Positions 47,167-58,310 are shown, counted from the first letter of the stretch. The stretch is DNA of 64,000 bases from Metridium senile (GCA_949775045.1 OX459105.1:12847398-12911397); one strand, 5' to 3'. A program made the numbers and translations. Notes: generated by a model not told the origin, from the sequence alone.

Positions 47167-47589
47167 CTCAGTTTTATGCTAGAAGGAGTTGGTAATTTTA
47201 TTTTTTTTTCATAACGTTTTATTTATGGCTGATGTGGAAAGTCTATAAGCTCAATTCTCACCCACGCGCGACCATTTTCTTTGGCACAGAAAAATTAGGA
47301 TTTTCTTAATAAAGGGAAAAGTATTGGGCTACTTCTATAATCAAACGTTCGATGGACACGTGGAGAGAATGTTGACCGTCAGGACAATGTGTAATTAAAC
47401 ATATCTGCATGCGTGGGCTGAAAACTAAATCTCACTGTGATGAGATAGCGCGAGGGCGGATATCTGACCAGATACCACAGAGACAAAGTGAAAACCACAG
47501 CAACAAGTGGGAAAGAGGGCCACAAGTTTCTATTAGTGTATAGACTATTTCGTACAGCCCTTTTGATAAAGAGTTCATTCATTCATGTA

Positions 47590-47770
47590 AATGATTAAAA
47601 TGATGATGGAGAAGGATGATGATGTTGTTGATGATGGTAATGATGATGATACATTGTAATGTGATGGTGATGGTAGAGTAATGATGATAATAATGTTGAT
47701 GGTGATGGTGTGATGACATTGAAGGAAATAATGGTGGTTTTGATGATCATGATGATAACGATATGATAGT
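47590..47770. repeat. GAT/GGT microsatellite at the Ngaro left flank
   Basis: GATGATGGAGAAGGATGATG-type units; a short GAT-rich bit (GATAGCGATGATAA) also follows the element on the right, suggesting insertion in or beside a microsatellite. Confidence 0.75.
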
Positions 47771-47813
47771 GTTAGTTTAATGACGAATATTATTTTATCC
47801 ATGATACCGGATA

Positions 47814-47945
47814 ATGTGGTTAATATTAAGCAAAGTTAACTTGGAGCTTTGTTCCGGTCAGCGGTTGTTGCTAGCGTGCGCATGCGCCGACTCGATGCAT
47901 CGTGGTCACTGTTCGCCATCTTGCTTTTGCTTGGATTGCTATTGC
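47814..47945 (+). repeat. Ngaro split direct repeat A1
   Basis: 132 bp beginning ATGTGGTTAATATTAAGC and ending GGATTGCTATTGC; identical by eye to A2. Being the 5' end, it should contain the promoter. Confidence 0.93.
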
Positions 47946-48094
47946 TATTATCGTGTTCTTTGGACCGTTTAATCTAACCATCGTATTTCAATCTTCCGAA
48001 AATACTGTTTCCAACGAACGTCTTTGTGTCGAACCACGCTTCTTTTGTCCTCTCGATTGTTCCCTGGGGATTCGTTTGGTGGCGCTTTGTTATT

Positions 48095-49319
48095 ATGCCT
48101 CGTCAAACTCGGAATAGCCTGGAAAGTATACCATCTACCACTTGTTCTTCTTCTTCGGATTCCGGTTCATCGGGGATCGTGCCGGCGATGTCGGGTACTC
48201 CACCAACCGTGTCTGCCCCTTCCACGGAGCTGGTTGCTTCGCTCGTCGAAGCGTTAAAGGCCCCGTTGTCGGCGATGGTCCAGGACGCGGTCCAAGCGGC
48301 TAACGTGGGCCAAGCGCCTTGTTGGTCGTCAGCCTCGGTTATCTCCTCTTCCTCGACCCCATTACAGGCGCAAACAAACCACTACGCACAGTCTGGCTCT
48401 CTTCCCGCTTGGGCGACGGCGGCGTCTTCGGGACTGGCATTAACTTCTACATCTACATCACATTCAGCTGGCGCAATGGCGGCTCCGCTCGCAGGTACGT
48501 CTATAACGAGTGTCCCTTCATTTGTGTCTTGCTTCTCTCTCCCTGGGGCCTTACCGAACCCTCCATCGACGAGGTCAGCACCTATTTCTTCGGTTTGGCC
48601 AGTGGTGGATCGTCTTCCCGGCTCCATTCCGTTGAATCAACCATTTGTGGTTGGTCCGGGATATTCCCCGATCCCGTATAAAGTAGTAGCGCAAATTACG
48701 GCGGGAAAGTTCGTGCACTTTGAGGAGTTATTGCCGGAAAACATTTTAGTTAATGAGCCAGAACCTCAGCTTCTCTTCGATGGGCATCTGGTCTTTTCTC
48801 CCAATACAAAGAGACATAAGAGACAAATCTCCGACATCACTTCCTGGGGTGAGGCCTTCACTATTTATTCTCTTATCGTGGGAAAATACTTTCCTGACCG
48901 GAAAGACGATCTGCTACGCTACAAGCTTTTGATCATGCGAACGTATCGGCAGTTCGCTGGAAATGCTTGGTTAAACTATGACCGGGCTTTCCGCGAACTG
49001 GCGGCCGCGGAGAACCGTACAACATGGTCGGAAATGAACGTCCAGTTGTACAATTTCCATACAGCTGGGGCCCAAGTTCGCTCTTTGGCCATGGCAGCGC
49101 CCTCGCAGGGAAAGTGGGAAGCCCAGGGTAACCCAGTCTCAAAGACCCATTGCTACTCCTGGAACGCGGGCCAATGCATCGCCACTTCTACCACATGCCG
49201 CTTTCGTCATATTTGCAGTGCTTGTGACGGTGACCATCGAAGAAAAGCATGCCCACACCACCGCCAGCCGCCACATACCGAACACTCCCAGTCAGGGGAA
49301 CCAGACGAGATTAAGCGCC
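48095..49319 (+). CDS. gag: Ngaro ORF1, gag-like, 408 aa to the predicted splice donor
   Basis: The first ATG in frame is 48095 (MPRQTRNSLESIP); the open frame upstream starts only from GTG. A Ser/Thr/Ala/Pro-rich N-terminal 190 residues is followed by a conserved region (KFVHFEELLPENIL, SWGEAFTIY, YKLLIMRTYRQFAG) and a C-terminal Cys/His cluster CYSWNAGQC...CRFRHICSACDGDHRRKACPHH, as found in DIRS/Ngaro-type gag proteins and likely to bind nucleic acid. The frame's own stop is at 49331-49333; a GT at 49320 in the last codons can splice to 49643 in frame with the RT. Role inferred: nucleocapsid-like. Confidence 0.8.
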
Positions 49320-49642
49320 GTAAACGCTATTAATGGTCACTGTCTTCGTTAGTTTATAGACTTTGTGTTTGACCATCCTCGGTCAGAGAACAATTTTTAG
49401 TTTATTGATTATTATTATCACTATTATGATTATTATTATGATTATGATTATTACTATGATTATTATTATTGTTATTATTATTATTATTTTTTTCTTTCTA
49501 TTTTTATGTGTGTTCTTTATTCAAGGTTGTAATTTTAGTTAATTTTCAGCTATTTAGCATGCCCAATTTGTTACGGGATTGTGTTGGTGGAGGGTTATTG
49601 TAGTAAAAACCTTTTGTGATAGTTGCATCTTATTTCTTGTAG
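49320..49642 (+). other. Predicted intron joining gag to RT in frame
   Basis: Donor CGCC|GTAAAC and acceptor TTATTTCTTGTAG|AATCG. Removing 323 bases joins C to AA (Gln) and continues TCG AGC in the RT frame; spliced length from ATG 48095 to stop 51264 is 2,847 nt, a whole number of codons. The interval is AT-rich with an ATT/ATG run, intron-like and unlike the coding parts. RNA data absent. Confidence 0.6.
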
Positions 49643-51264
49643 AATCGAGCCCTAAGCTTCCATCGGTTGCGGACATCTCCCCTCTGAACTACAATAGATT
49701 TTTGTACGAGCTCCAGAGCCACCCTGACAAGCAATGGGTTGAGTTCATCTTACACGGAATCCTTGAGGGCTTTAAATTGGGTTTCAATCCGGCCATCAAG
49801 CTAAAGGCCGTCAAGAAGAACAAAGCGTCGGCACACCAGCAGGCTCATATTATTGATGCATACTTAGATAATGAAGTGCAACGTGGGAGGTTAGCTGGCC
49901 CATTTGATCTCCCTCCCATCTCCCCACTGCAGGTCAGCGGTTTTGGCGTTATCCCAAAAAAAGGTCAGCCAGGGAAATGGCGCCTTATTTTTGACCTCTC
50001 CTCTCCTTTAGGATATAGCGTAAATGATGGCATTAATCCAGGGGATTGTTCACTGCAATACATCAATCTTGATGACATTGTGCATATGGTTGCCAAGCTT
50101 GGTAGGGGGGCGCTACTCGCTAAGTTTGATATCGAAAGTGCATACCGCAACGTTCCTATCCATCCTACGGACAGGCACCTCCTAGGCATGAAATGGAGAT
50201 CCAAGTATTATGTTGACTTGGCTCTTCCTTTCGGCTTGAGGTCCGCACCATTCATATTTAACTCGATTGCCAGCTCGGTGGAATGGATCCTTCGGTCTAA
50301 TTATGATATCCCAGACATCCTTCACTACTTGGATGACTTTGTGCTGGCCGGACCTCCAGGCTCTCCATTGTGCCATAGCAGGTTGTCTACTGCCACTTCA
50401 GTTACAGCTGACCTAGGCTTGCCTCTCCATCCTGACAAGTGTGTGGGTCCTGCAACATGCTTGGTGGTCTTAGGAATCGAAATAGATACACTGGCTGAAA
50501 CCCTACGCCTTCCTACCGAGAAGTTTGCAGCGATCCTCGAACTGCTAAGATCCTGGTCATCCCGTAAATCGTGCCGCAAGAAAGAACTCCAGTCCTTGAT
50601 AGGGGTACTGCACCATGCATGCAAAGTGGTATGGCCAGGCCGCACTTTCCTCCGCAGGATGATTGACTTGTTGAAACTGTTCAAGAGAGGGGACCATCCT
50701 ATCCGCTTGAACGTAGAGTTCAGAAGGGATCTACAGTGGTGGTTGAAGTTCTTTAACCAGTGGAACGGTATCAGTTTCTTCCTCATCCCCTCTCTGGTGC
50801 CACCCCCGACAGTTTGTGTAGGCTCTGATGCCTCAGGAGCGATCGGCTATGGGGCATACTTAGGAGCTCAATGGTTCAATGGCAAATGGTTGCCCCAGCA
50901 GCTGAGCTTGTCTATCGCCTACAAGGAACTTTTCCCGGTGGTCCTGGCAGCCCATGTTTGGGGCTACCTTTGGGAGCGTCAACGTGTCTTGTTCAAGGTC
51001 GACAACCAGTCAGTGGTGGCAATTTTGAACAGTAGGACTTCGCGAGATCCAGATATTATGGCATTAATGCGCAGTCTGCTGTTTGCAGCGGCACGCTTCT
51101 CCTTTTCCTTTTCAGCTGAGCACGTTCCAGGTGTGACCAATGGTGTTGCTGATGCTCTTTCTCGTTTTCATATGCAGGCCTTTCGCAACCTGGCTCCACA
51201 TGCCGACCACCAACCAACAGTGATTCCCATGCAACTCCTAGCTTCCCTGGGAGCAGAACTCTAG
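49643..51264 (+). CDS. pol: Ngaro ORF2, reverse transcriptase plus RNase H
   Basis: No ATG opens this frame before the RT domain, so start by splicing from ORF1 is favoured. Motifs in order: GKWRLIFDLSS, LLAKFDIESAYRNVPIHP (first catalytic Asp), LPFGLRSAPFIFN, HYLDDFVLAGPP (YxDD box), then an RNase H with GSDASGAIGYGAY (Asp), SIAYKELFPVVLA (Glu), FKVDNQSVVAIL (Asp) and GVADALSRF (Asp). All catalytic residues are present. Copies element RNA to DNA and removes the RNA strand. No protease or adenine methyltransferase domain, which separates it from DIRS/PAT elements. Stop TAG at 51264; the recombinase frame overlaps its end. Confidence 0.92.
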
Positions 51265-52211
51265 CCAACCAGTGTTTAGCTTATTTGTCTGAGGGTCTGG
51301 CTCCCTCGACTCGTCGCTGCTACACTTCTGCCCAACATAAGTTTGTTACTTTCTGCTATCAGAGCGGTCGCTTGGCCCCCTCTGGTTCACCGTGCCCAAC
51401 AGACGAGTGGACTTTGTGCCTCTTTGCGACAATGTTAGCTGAATCCATTCGTCATCCTTCTATTAAAGTGTACTTATCAGCAGTTCGCTCATTGCATATC
51501 GAACAAGGTATGCCTGATCCGCTTTTGAATTGCCTCCAGCTACAGCGGGTTCTAAAAGGCATTAAGCGTGTGCAAGGCGCAAACATTTCAGCTACGCGCC
51601 TTCCAGTCTCTCCAGAGGTGCTCAGTATTGTTAGGGCAGGCTTAAACCTGTCTTCTTTCGATGACTGTATGTTATGGGCAGCATGCACTTTGGCGTACTT
51701 TGGTTTCCTCAGATCTGCCGAATTTACTGTGCCTTCACTGGCGGCCTTTGATCCAGCGGTCCACCTGTCTGCCCAGGATATCACAGTAGATTCAACAGAG
51801 GCACCAACTTGTCTGCAAGTTCATGTCAAAGCATCCAAAACTGATCCATTTCGACAGGGCTGTCACGTGTACATTGGTGTAGGGTCTCCATCGCTGTGTG
51901 CGGTTAGGTCAGTTCTGTGCTATTTGGCCCGCCGTGGTAATACTTCTGGACCCATATTTATTCTGTCTAACGGACAACCGTTAACCAGGCAACTGGTGAC
52001 TGACCGTCTGAGAGCTATCCTGAAGTCAGCTGGGGTAACCGGCAACTATTCCAGCCACAGCTTTCGAATTGGGGCTGCAACCATGGCTGCCAAGAGGGGC
52101 ATCCCGGACCATCTCATTCAAGTATTAGGACGGTGGCAAAGTGATGCCTACAAACAATATATCAGGACTCCTCGGGAGGCAATTGTAAGTGCTTCAAGCA
52201 AATTGGCATGA
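51230..52211 (+). CDS. YR: Ngaro ORF3, tyrosine recombinase
   Basis: Frame -1 relative to ORF2 and open through its end: PGSRTLANQCLAYLSEGLAP then STRRCYTSAQHKF. An N-terminal SAM-like core-binding domain is followed by the catalytic domain with Arg in YFGFLRSAEFT, a Lys-containing strand, HSFRIGAATMAAKRG (His-x-x-Arg), QVLGRWQSDAY (Trp at the second His position) and the nucleophile Tyr in YKQYIRTP. The Arg/His/Arg/Tyr residues are all present. No ATG before about residue 50, so expression by frameshift, readthrough or reinitiation is likely. Integrates the circular DNA form by site-specific recombination. The exact start is not determinable. Confidence 0.9.
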
Positions 52212-52433
52212 GATGGTAAGTTACACTGCCTTGGCTCTAATTTGATGACGTGTTTGTTTAGCAATCCAGTCATAGTCCTGCGATATTAGCATAAGCGTTA
52301 TTAGTTTTGCCGGCGGGGGGATGGTGCCTTGGTGCTTGGAGTGCTAGTTTTGGGTGGTTGGATCGGTCCCATGGCTTTGCCACGGGTCGTCCAGCTCCAA
52401 GCACCATATCAAATGCTTGGAGAGAATTCCTTG

Positions 52434-52567
52434 GAGGTTGACCCGTGGCTCGGTTGCCATGGTTACCTCTTGCCTATTGCTTCTTGCCTGTTGCCATTGC
52501 CTATTGCCATTGCCTATGGACATTGCATTGCTCAAGGCACCTACCCTCCATTATAGCGACAAGTTAA
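52434..52567 (+). repeat. Ngaro split direct repeat B1
   Basis: 134 bp from GAGGTTGACCCGTGGCTCGG to GCGACAAGTTAA, repeated as B2 335 bp downstream. It contains a short CTATTGCCATTGC subrepeat. Ends directly at A2. Confidence 0.93.
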
Positions 52568-52699
52568 ATGTGGTTAATATTAAGCAAAGTTAACTTGGAG
52601 CTTTGTTCCGGTCAGCGGTTGTTGCTAGCGTGCGCATGCGCCGACTCGATGCATCGTGGTCACTGTTCGCCATCTTGCTTTTGCTTGGATTGCTATTGC
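52568..52699 (+). repeat. Ngaro split direct repeat A2
   Basis: Second copy of A (ATGTGGTTAATATTAAGC...), directly abutting B1 as expected for the internal junction of split direct repeats. Confidence 0.93.
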
Positions 52700-52768
52700 C
52701 CCGCCCACCCTTCCCTGGTTATTGATGGTAAGTATTGTATTCCACTGTTGTTCAGTGTGACAGGTGCC

Positions 52769-52902
52769 GAGGTTGACCCGTGGCTCGGTTGCCATGGTTA
52801 CCTCTTGCCTATTGCTTCTTGCCTGTTGCCATTGCCTATTGCCATTGCCTATGGACATTGCATTGCTCAAGGCACCTACCCTCCATTATAGCGACAAGTT
52901 AA
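52769..52902 (+). repeat. Ngaro split direct repeat B2 (right end)
   Basis: Second copy of B, ending GCGACAAGTTAA followed by TTAATGATAGC. A 69-base unique linker separates A2 and B2. Confidence 0.93.
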
Positions 52903-52962
52903 TTAATGATAGCGATGATAATTTAGAGATAGTCTCACTTGGTTACACACGGAGCGTGATAA

Positions 52963-53141
52963 AGGCCCGAGCAAACTGTTTCAACATTTGCTTCAACATC
53001 AGTTCAATGTTGAAGCCGTTTGCCACCCCCTTTCAACATTGTTGAACACGGTTGAAAGGGGTTGGCAAACGGTTTCAACATTGCCATTCAACAAAATCGA
53101 ACTGATGTTGAAGCAAATGTTGAAGCCGTTTGCCCGGGTCT
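52963..53141. mobile_element. Foldback MITE directly downstream of Ngaro
   Basis: GCCCGAGCAAACTGTTTCAA at the left pairs with TTGAAGCCGTTTGCCCGGG at the right; an inner TTGAA/TTCAA pairing (GGTTGGCAAACGG and CCGTTTGCCACC) makes an almost continuous hairpin. 61 bases from the Ngaro right end. Confidence 0.7.
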
Positions 53142-53739
53142 TGTAAGGGTGGTATGGGTCCTTAAGGCTACTAAAGAGTATTTTGAAAATGCAATGAAAA
53201 GAATAAGAAAACGTATTCACAATTCATAACTATGTAATATTTTATATATTAGGATATGCGATATGAACTACTAATGCCAGAAAAATCGGCGGATATATCT
53301 CATCAATTTTTAAAAAAATCAGATAGCCGAATAATAACACTTCAACTATGACGTAAACACGAACCACACATCCTTCCCAAGATCACAAAGATGGCCTCTT
53401 GGTTTCACTAAGACAACAGTAACGTCAATCAAAGGTGGTGACTTTCCTATGACGTAAATATTAACGTGTAACAAAGACGAAGTTTCAGTGGAAATGAGAG
53501 CAGTCTTGACATTAAGCTTGAGACATAAAAACCGCCTTGTAAATCTCCTTGAAAGTCTAATGGCGGCTAAGTACGTGCAAGCTAGCTAGACTTCTTCTTT
53601 ATAATCTTCCGTCATCACGTTTCGAAAATAGAAATAATCATCGTAATAATAATCAACACCATCATTTCAATGCAAAAAATATCATAATCGTTATCACAAC
53701 CACCACCATCATTATCATGGTGCCCAACCAGCCCACATC

Positions 53740-53822
53740 CCCTAGGGCCGTAGCCTGCATCTCCCCCACCCCTCCCCTTCCTCTCCCCAATCCCCTCCCG
53801 GGCCGCTACGCAGGCTACTAGG
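53740..53822. repeat. Polypyrimidine repeat with AGCCTGC ends
   Basis: GTAGCCTGCATCTCCCCC at the left and CGCTACGCAGGCTAC at the right enclose a C/T-rich stretch. It resembles the right arm of the foldback element at 7027-8122. Confidence 0.5.
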
Positions 53823-53889
53823 GCCGCTATACGTATACCAGCTTTACCAGACCGTCGGTGATAAAAAAAAGTTGAGTACAAAACAAAGA

Positions 53890-54425
53890 GAAACAGGATG
53901 AATAAGTTGAAAAAAAAATTGATACTAAATAAAATGAGAGCGAAACTAAAGGAAGCAAACGAAAACAAATGACAAAGAAATGAAACAAAACGAAACAAAA
54001 TTTAAAAAAATGACAAAGAAATGAAACAAAACGAAACAAAATGAAAAAAAAAATATGAAAAAACATGAAACAAGTAGAAACAAAATTAAACAAGATGAAA
54101 TAAAACAAAACGAAATGAAATAAAACCGGTAAAACGAAAAAAAATAAAACGAAATAAAACCAGTAAAACGAAACAACATAAAACGAAACAAAATAAAACG
54201 ATACGAAAACCAGTAAAACGAAACAAAATAAAACGAAACGAAAACCAGTAAAACGAAACGAAATAAAACCAGTAAAACGAAACAAAATAAAACGAAACGA
54301 AAACCAGTAAAACGAAACGAAATAAAACCAGTAAAACGAAACAAAATAAAACGAAACAAAATAAAACGAAACAAAATAAAACGAAACAAAATAAAACAAG
54401 AAGATACAAAATACAAAACGAGTAG
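53890..54425. repeat. AAACGAAACAAAAT minisatellite
   Basis: AAAACGAAACAAAATAAAACG units with inserted AAACCAGTAAAACG over about 530 bases. Phe/Ser/Val-rich minus-strand ORFs are artefacts. Confidence 0.93.
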
Positions 54426-55134
54426 AAATAAAACTACCGACGAAAAGGTCAATTAAGAAAGCTACTTTAATCAACATAAAATAGAAAACAAATACTACAT
54501 GTTAGTCTTACAATACTTGTTACAATATGGTTATTTGTGGTTAGCTGTTAGTAAATATCTAGTAAATATTTTATACAAGTTTGCTCACCCCTTCCCCCAA
54601 AGTATAGTTCGAGTTTTATGCACTATCGTATAAAGTGGTTCTAAACGGGTTAATGAGATCAGCTCGAACTACAGTCCTGTTAAAATAGACTGCAAAACAG
54701 TAACCGAAAACTCCGAGGAGATCAGTTGAAGACGATCGAGTGAAGGAAATTTTGGTCGAGAGAGAATGTGGAGTAGAATGAAGTTTTTGCGTAAAAGTAG
54801 GGACCTTTTTGGCAATCTCTCTTTGAAATAGTTTTAAACTCTTTAGTAATAACTTAAAATAATGACTCTATCTATCTCTTCTAAGTATCAGTTTTAACCC
54901 TAGATCGACCTAAAAAGAACGGGGTAAAATGCCTCTCTACCTCCCCTGATAAGCAATTTCAAACAACACTAATATATGTGATCTACCTCCCCCTAAGGTG
55001 AAGTTTTAGTAAAGTTATTCAATCTACAAATTACAGCTTCAAGTGCCTGTCTATCTCCCTGTTAGTAACGTTATTCAATCTACAAACTACAGTTTCAAGC
55101 GCCTGTCTATCCCCCTGTTAGGCATGTATTTGTC

Positions 55135-55224
55135 CTATTTCTTTCTCTGTGAAGGTGATGGTACGCCTGTGTCAACATGGTCAATAGAGGTAGCAACATA
55201 GTCAGTCTCCATGTCAGATTCCTC
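55135..55224 (-). CDS. Probable last coding exon of an unidentified minus-strand gene
   Basis: Acceptor TTTGCTATTGCAG|GAGGAA is followed by a phase-0 frame EESDMETDYVATSID then HVDTGVPSPSQRKK and TAG, 29 codons plus stop. The acidic, Ser/Thr-rich composition with a basic end resembles a C-terminal tail, but no family is recognised. Upstream exons would lie to the right; none was found between 55.3 and 64 kb except a doubtful one at 57360-57402. Confidence 0.4.
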   Translation of the reverse strand, partial: EESDMETDYVATSIDHVDTGVPSPSQRKK

Positions 55225-55949
55225 CTGCAATAGCAAACACATATGGTTACTCATTGACGTCATAGGTTAGTCATGCCTTACGTCATACAACAGCTGAATT
55301 AGTGACGTAGTATGACGTAATATGTGTTTGTCTACAAGTGGTTATTGACAGACTATTCGATATACTTAAGGTTACACTACAGTTTTTAAGTCAATAAAAT
55401 AAAATTTGTACTTTTATTGCCATCAGCAAAATATCATAGAACTATTACCATAATCATCTTCTATATTGTCATATCATATTCATTATTACTATCATCACTA
55501 CCAGCATTTTCATTATCATCATTATTTCATAGAAAGAATACTCCAGTTCACGTTATCTATCACCGCTGTACTTTTTGACTAAAGGCGCATTTATACAGGC
55601 TAAGCCTCGATTTGTTGTTAAAAATTCACAAATTCCAAGCAAAGCACGGGAAATGTTCTCTTAACAATAGAAATCACATTTGAATTTTCGCTGTTTCGTG
55701 GTTATCCCAGTACAAATGCGACTTTTGTTAAAACAGTGCAGCGGTGCTAGATAACACGAAACTGGAGTATTTTTTCACTTGATGCTATGCTGCTAGAGGT
55801 GATGTTGAGTTGGGGAAATTGTATTTCTATAAACAACCAGGAGTTGGCTCGTGTCCAGTCACATGTCATTACACCTGCCGAACACAGCTGCAAAGACACT
55901 GGTAACCAGCTGGATGGCATAATAGCGACACGATCGCTTTGAATATTGA

Positions 55950-56054
55950 TAAAAAAAAGTAAAGTAACCTTATTTAACGTCGGTATAACTCGTGACAGTC
56001 ATAGACTGATAAACTTGAGGCCGACGGTGCGCTCATTTTACTCCCCTCTCTCCA

Positions 56055-56086
<32 letters not shown>

Positions 56087-56200
56087 CTTAAAGCTACACG
56101 GAAAGGAGAGAAGTCGAAACAAGGATGTGAGGTCACTGGGAATCGAACTCGGGACCTCTCGCACAGAATGCCGCGCACTAACCAACTGTGCCATCCTTGA
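55950..56200 (-). mobile_element. tRNA-derived SINE
   Basis: On the minus strand GGATGGCACAGTTGGTTAG (A box) and GTCCCGAGTTCGATTCCC (B box) sit in a tRNA-like head at about 56122-56196, closing with CACATCC; a non-tRNA body follows (CTTTCCGTGTAGCTTTAAGT). The best-preserved pol III promoter in the window. Confidence 0.75.
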
Positions 56201-56221
56201 TAGATTACAGACAAACTGACA

Positions 56222-56560
56222 GATATGATGATGATGGTGATAATAGTGTTAATGATGATGGAAATAGTGATGATGATGATGGTGATGATGATGATGATGG
56301 AAATAGTGATGATGATGATGGTGATGATGATGATGATGATGATGATGAAAATAGTGATGATGATGGTGGTGGTAATGATGATGGAAATTGTGATGATGAT
56401 GGTGGTAATGATGATGATGTTGGTAATAGTGTTAATGATGGAAATAGTGATAAAAATGATGATGATGATGATGATTATGTTAATGATGGTGATCTATGTC
56501 TATGTAATGATTATGGCTTTGGTAATGATGCACAATGATGACAAGATGACAAGGACGATG
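56222..56560. repeat. GATGATGGT microsatellite
   Basis: GATGATGATGGTGATGATG with GGAAATAGT spacers over about 340 bases. Directly adjoins the SINE. Asp/Met-rich ORFs are artefacts. Confidence 0.93.
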
Positions 56561-56892
56561 ACAAGCTGATGATAACGATGATTACTCTTCACCTATATCC
56601 CTGCCACTCTAGCCTCGCATAGTAGTATCACTTTCAAAAATAGAAACTTTAAAATATAAGCACCACCATCAGGAAGAGCACTGAGGCAGACATGTATTTT
56701 TGGACCGTTTTATTGCTATAAATATAATTCAAGTGAAGCTATATTTGGAATCAAAATTACAGACATTTGAATGTGTTGAATGAGTTGTTTCCTTGCTTGC
56801 CTCGTGTGGTGTTTTTCACACTTGAAATTCTCATAATTTTTCAAGAATTTAATATTTTTGTCTCAAACGTTTTACCTTTGTTGATGTCATTC

Positions 56893-57037
56893 TAGAGTAC
56901 AAACACTAAAAGTGTGCAAGATAAATACCACTAAATACTGCTAAATTATGCAAATTCTATTGTTCTCCATTGTTTAATCAACACTATTTAGTGGTAAATA
57001 GTGCAAAGTGTTGCACACTTTTAGTGTTTGTACTCTA
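56893..57037. mobile_element. Young MITE with inverted repeats, 145 bp
   Basis: TAGAGTACAAACACTAAAAG and GTGTGCAA are mirrored exactly by TTGCACAC and TTTTAGTGTTTGTACTCTA. The inner ACTAAATACTGCTAAAT partly pairs with ACTATTTAGTGGTAAAT. Confidence 0.8.
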
Positions 57038-57339
57038 ATATACAATTTTGATGTAGTAGTAAATTAAAATATGAATTAAAAAAAAAATGACAATGAAGTG
57101 GACACCATATTGGCATTCTGTCTATATGCATACGAATGTATTTTATAGATTTTACAAGACTGATGATCACAAGGTCATATTAAACAATACCGAGTGACGT
57201 TCGTAGGTTGTCAGATAAGAAACACGTTCTACAAACAAACCCCTATCATTAGTTGGCTACGTGCCTCGATATATTGATATAAAAGATATTTTTGTTTCGA
57301 ACAGTCAGTCACTGAGGCAACAGATCTTAGATGAATCTA

Positions 57340-58300
57340 TGTGGTCACTTTATTATGGCCTACATTGGATCCTTCTCCGAAAGTACTTCTAAGTTGGGTT
57401 TCCTGTGGTGAAAATAGACGGAGAGGGAGAAGGGAGAATAAATAATAGAAGAAATATTGACTAGATACTGAAAGTTAAGATGTATGTCATATGTATTTTC
57501 ATTCATTTAGCCGAGGTGTTGATTGTGGTCGAATTATTAGTATAGCAATGGCCGACATATGGAGGTTCACGTAGTTTACTAGAAATATTAACTAGATAAT
57601 CAATCTAACATGTATTTCATTCATACAGCCGAGGTATTCACTATTTGATTACGGTCGATTCATTAGCAAAGGTTCACGTAGTTAGCTAGTTTTTGTCTAG
57701 AATCATAAATTAATGTGGTCGCTTTAACCATGGTCGATGTAGCGAGGGTCACATACTTATTCTGATATGTACAGTAGATATTTGTTTACGAAAATGATCT
57801 GCCATCGTTCTAGACCGTACGTGAATATGTTTTAAAGGAAAGATTGCTGTCCTAGGTGATAGATCTTTGATATATTAATGTGGTCGCTTCAACTATGGAT
57901 GATATAGCGAGGTCCATGTACTTCGTGGATATTAACAATGTCCTAGGCAATGTATATGTGTCTAAAGAAAATATAAATAAATATAAATAAAAGAAAATCC
58001 CGGTCGATACAGCGAGCTATTGGCTACGTGCCTTCTTATCTTGATGCGTGGCTAATTTGTGGCTCACCATAATCAGTGACCAAGGTAATAAATCGAATAA
58101 GCTGTTATTTAGCAAGCCAATAATCACTACATCAGCTTCTAGAAACAGCTATACAATAACTATTTAAATTATAAAAAGGTAATAAGGTTAGTACGTGATT
58201 TCAATGTCCAAGATAAATACATCGGATAAGTTGTTATTCATAAGCTAATAATCACTACATCGGCGTCTAGAAACAGCTATACAATAACTATTCAATTTTA
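57340..58300. repeat. Diverged short dispersed repeats, no gene
   Basis: ATGTGGTCGCTTCAACTATGG and AATCACTACATCGGCGTCTAG-type phrases recur several times (57350, 57715, 57885; 58130, 58250, 58545). No coding exon can be supported apart from the doubtful one at 57360-57402. Confidence 0.55.
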
Positions 58301-58310
58301 AAAAGATAAT

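Larger units (their letters stand above)
47814..52902 (+). mobile_element. Full-length Ngaro-like tyrosine-recombinase retrotransposon
   Basis: A 5.1-kb element with three coding regions in one direction and split direct repeats ordered A1 (47814-47945), ORFs, B1 (52434-52567), A2 (52568-52699), B2 (52769-52902). A1 and A2, and B1 and B2, read as identical. This end structure with RT-RNase H plus a tyrosine recombinase, and no methyltransferase, fits the Ngaro group rather than classical DIRS (inverted ends, methyltransferase). Known mechanism: circular DNA intermediate integrated by the recombinase, without target-site duplication. All frames are open and the repeats identical, so the insertion looks recent and potentially competent. 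Locally higher GC than the surroundings. Confidence 0.93.

Noticed and set aside
48026..48094. Extended N-terminus of Ngaro ORF1
   Set aside because: The upstream open frame begins with GTG; the first ATG is 48095 in a reasonable context.
52329..53045. ORFs at the right end of the Ngaro element
   Set aside because: They lie in the B1/A2/B2 repeats, appear twice for that reason, and match nothing.
53615..54477. Phe/Val-rich ORFs resembling membrane proteins
   Set aside because: AAACGAAACAAAAT minisatellite read in reverse.
56122..56196. A functional tRNA gene
   Set aside because: A and B boxes are good, but the acceptor stem does not close properly and a SINE body follows; better explained as a SINE head.
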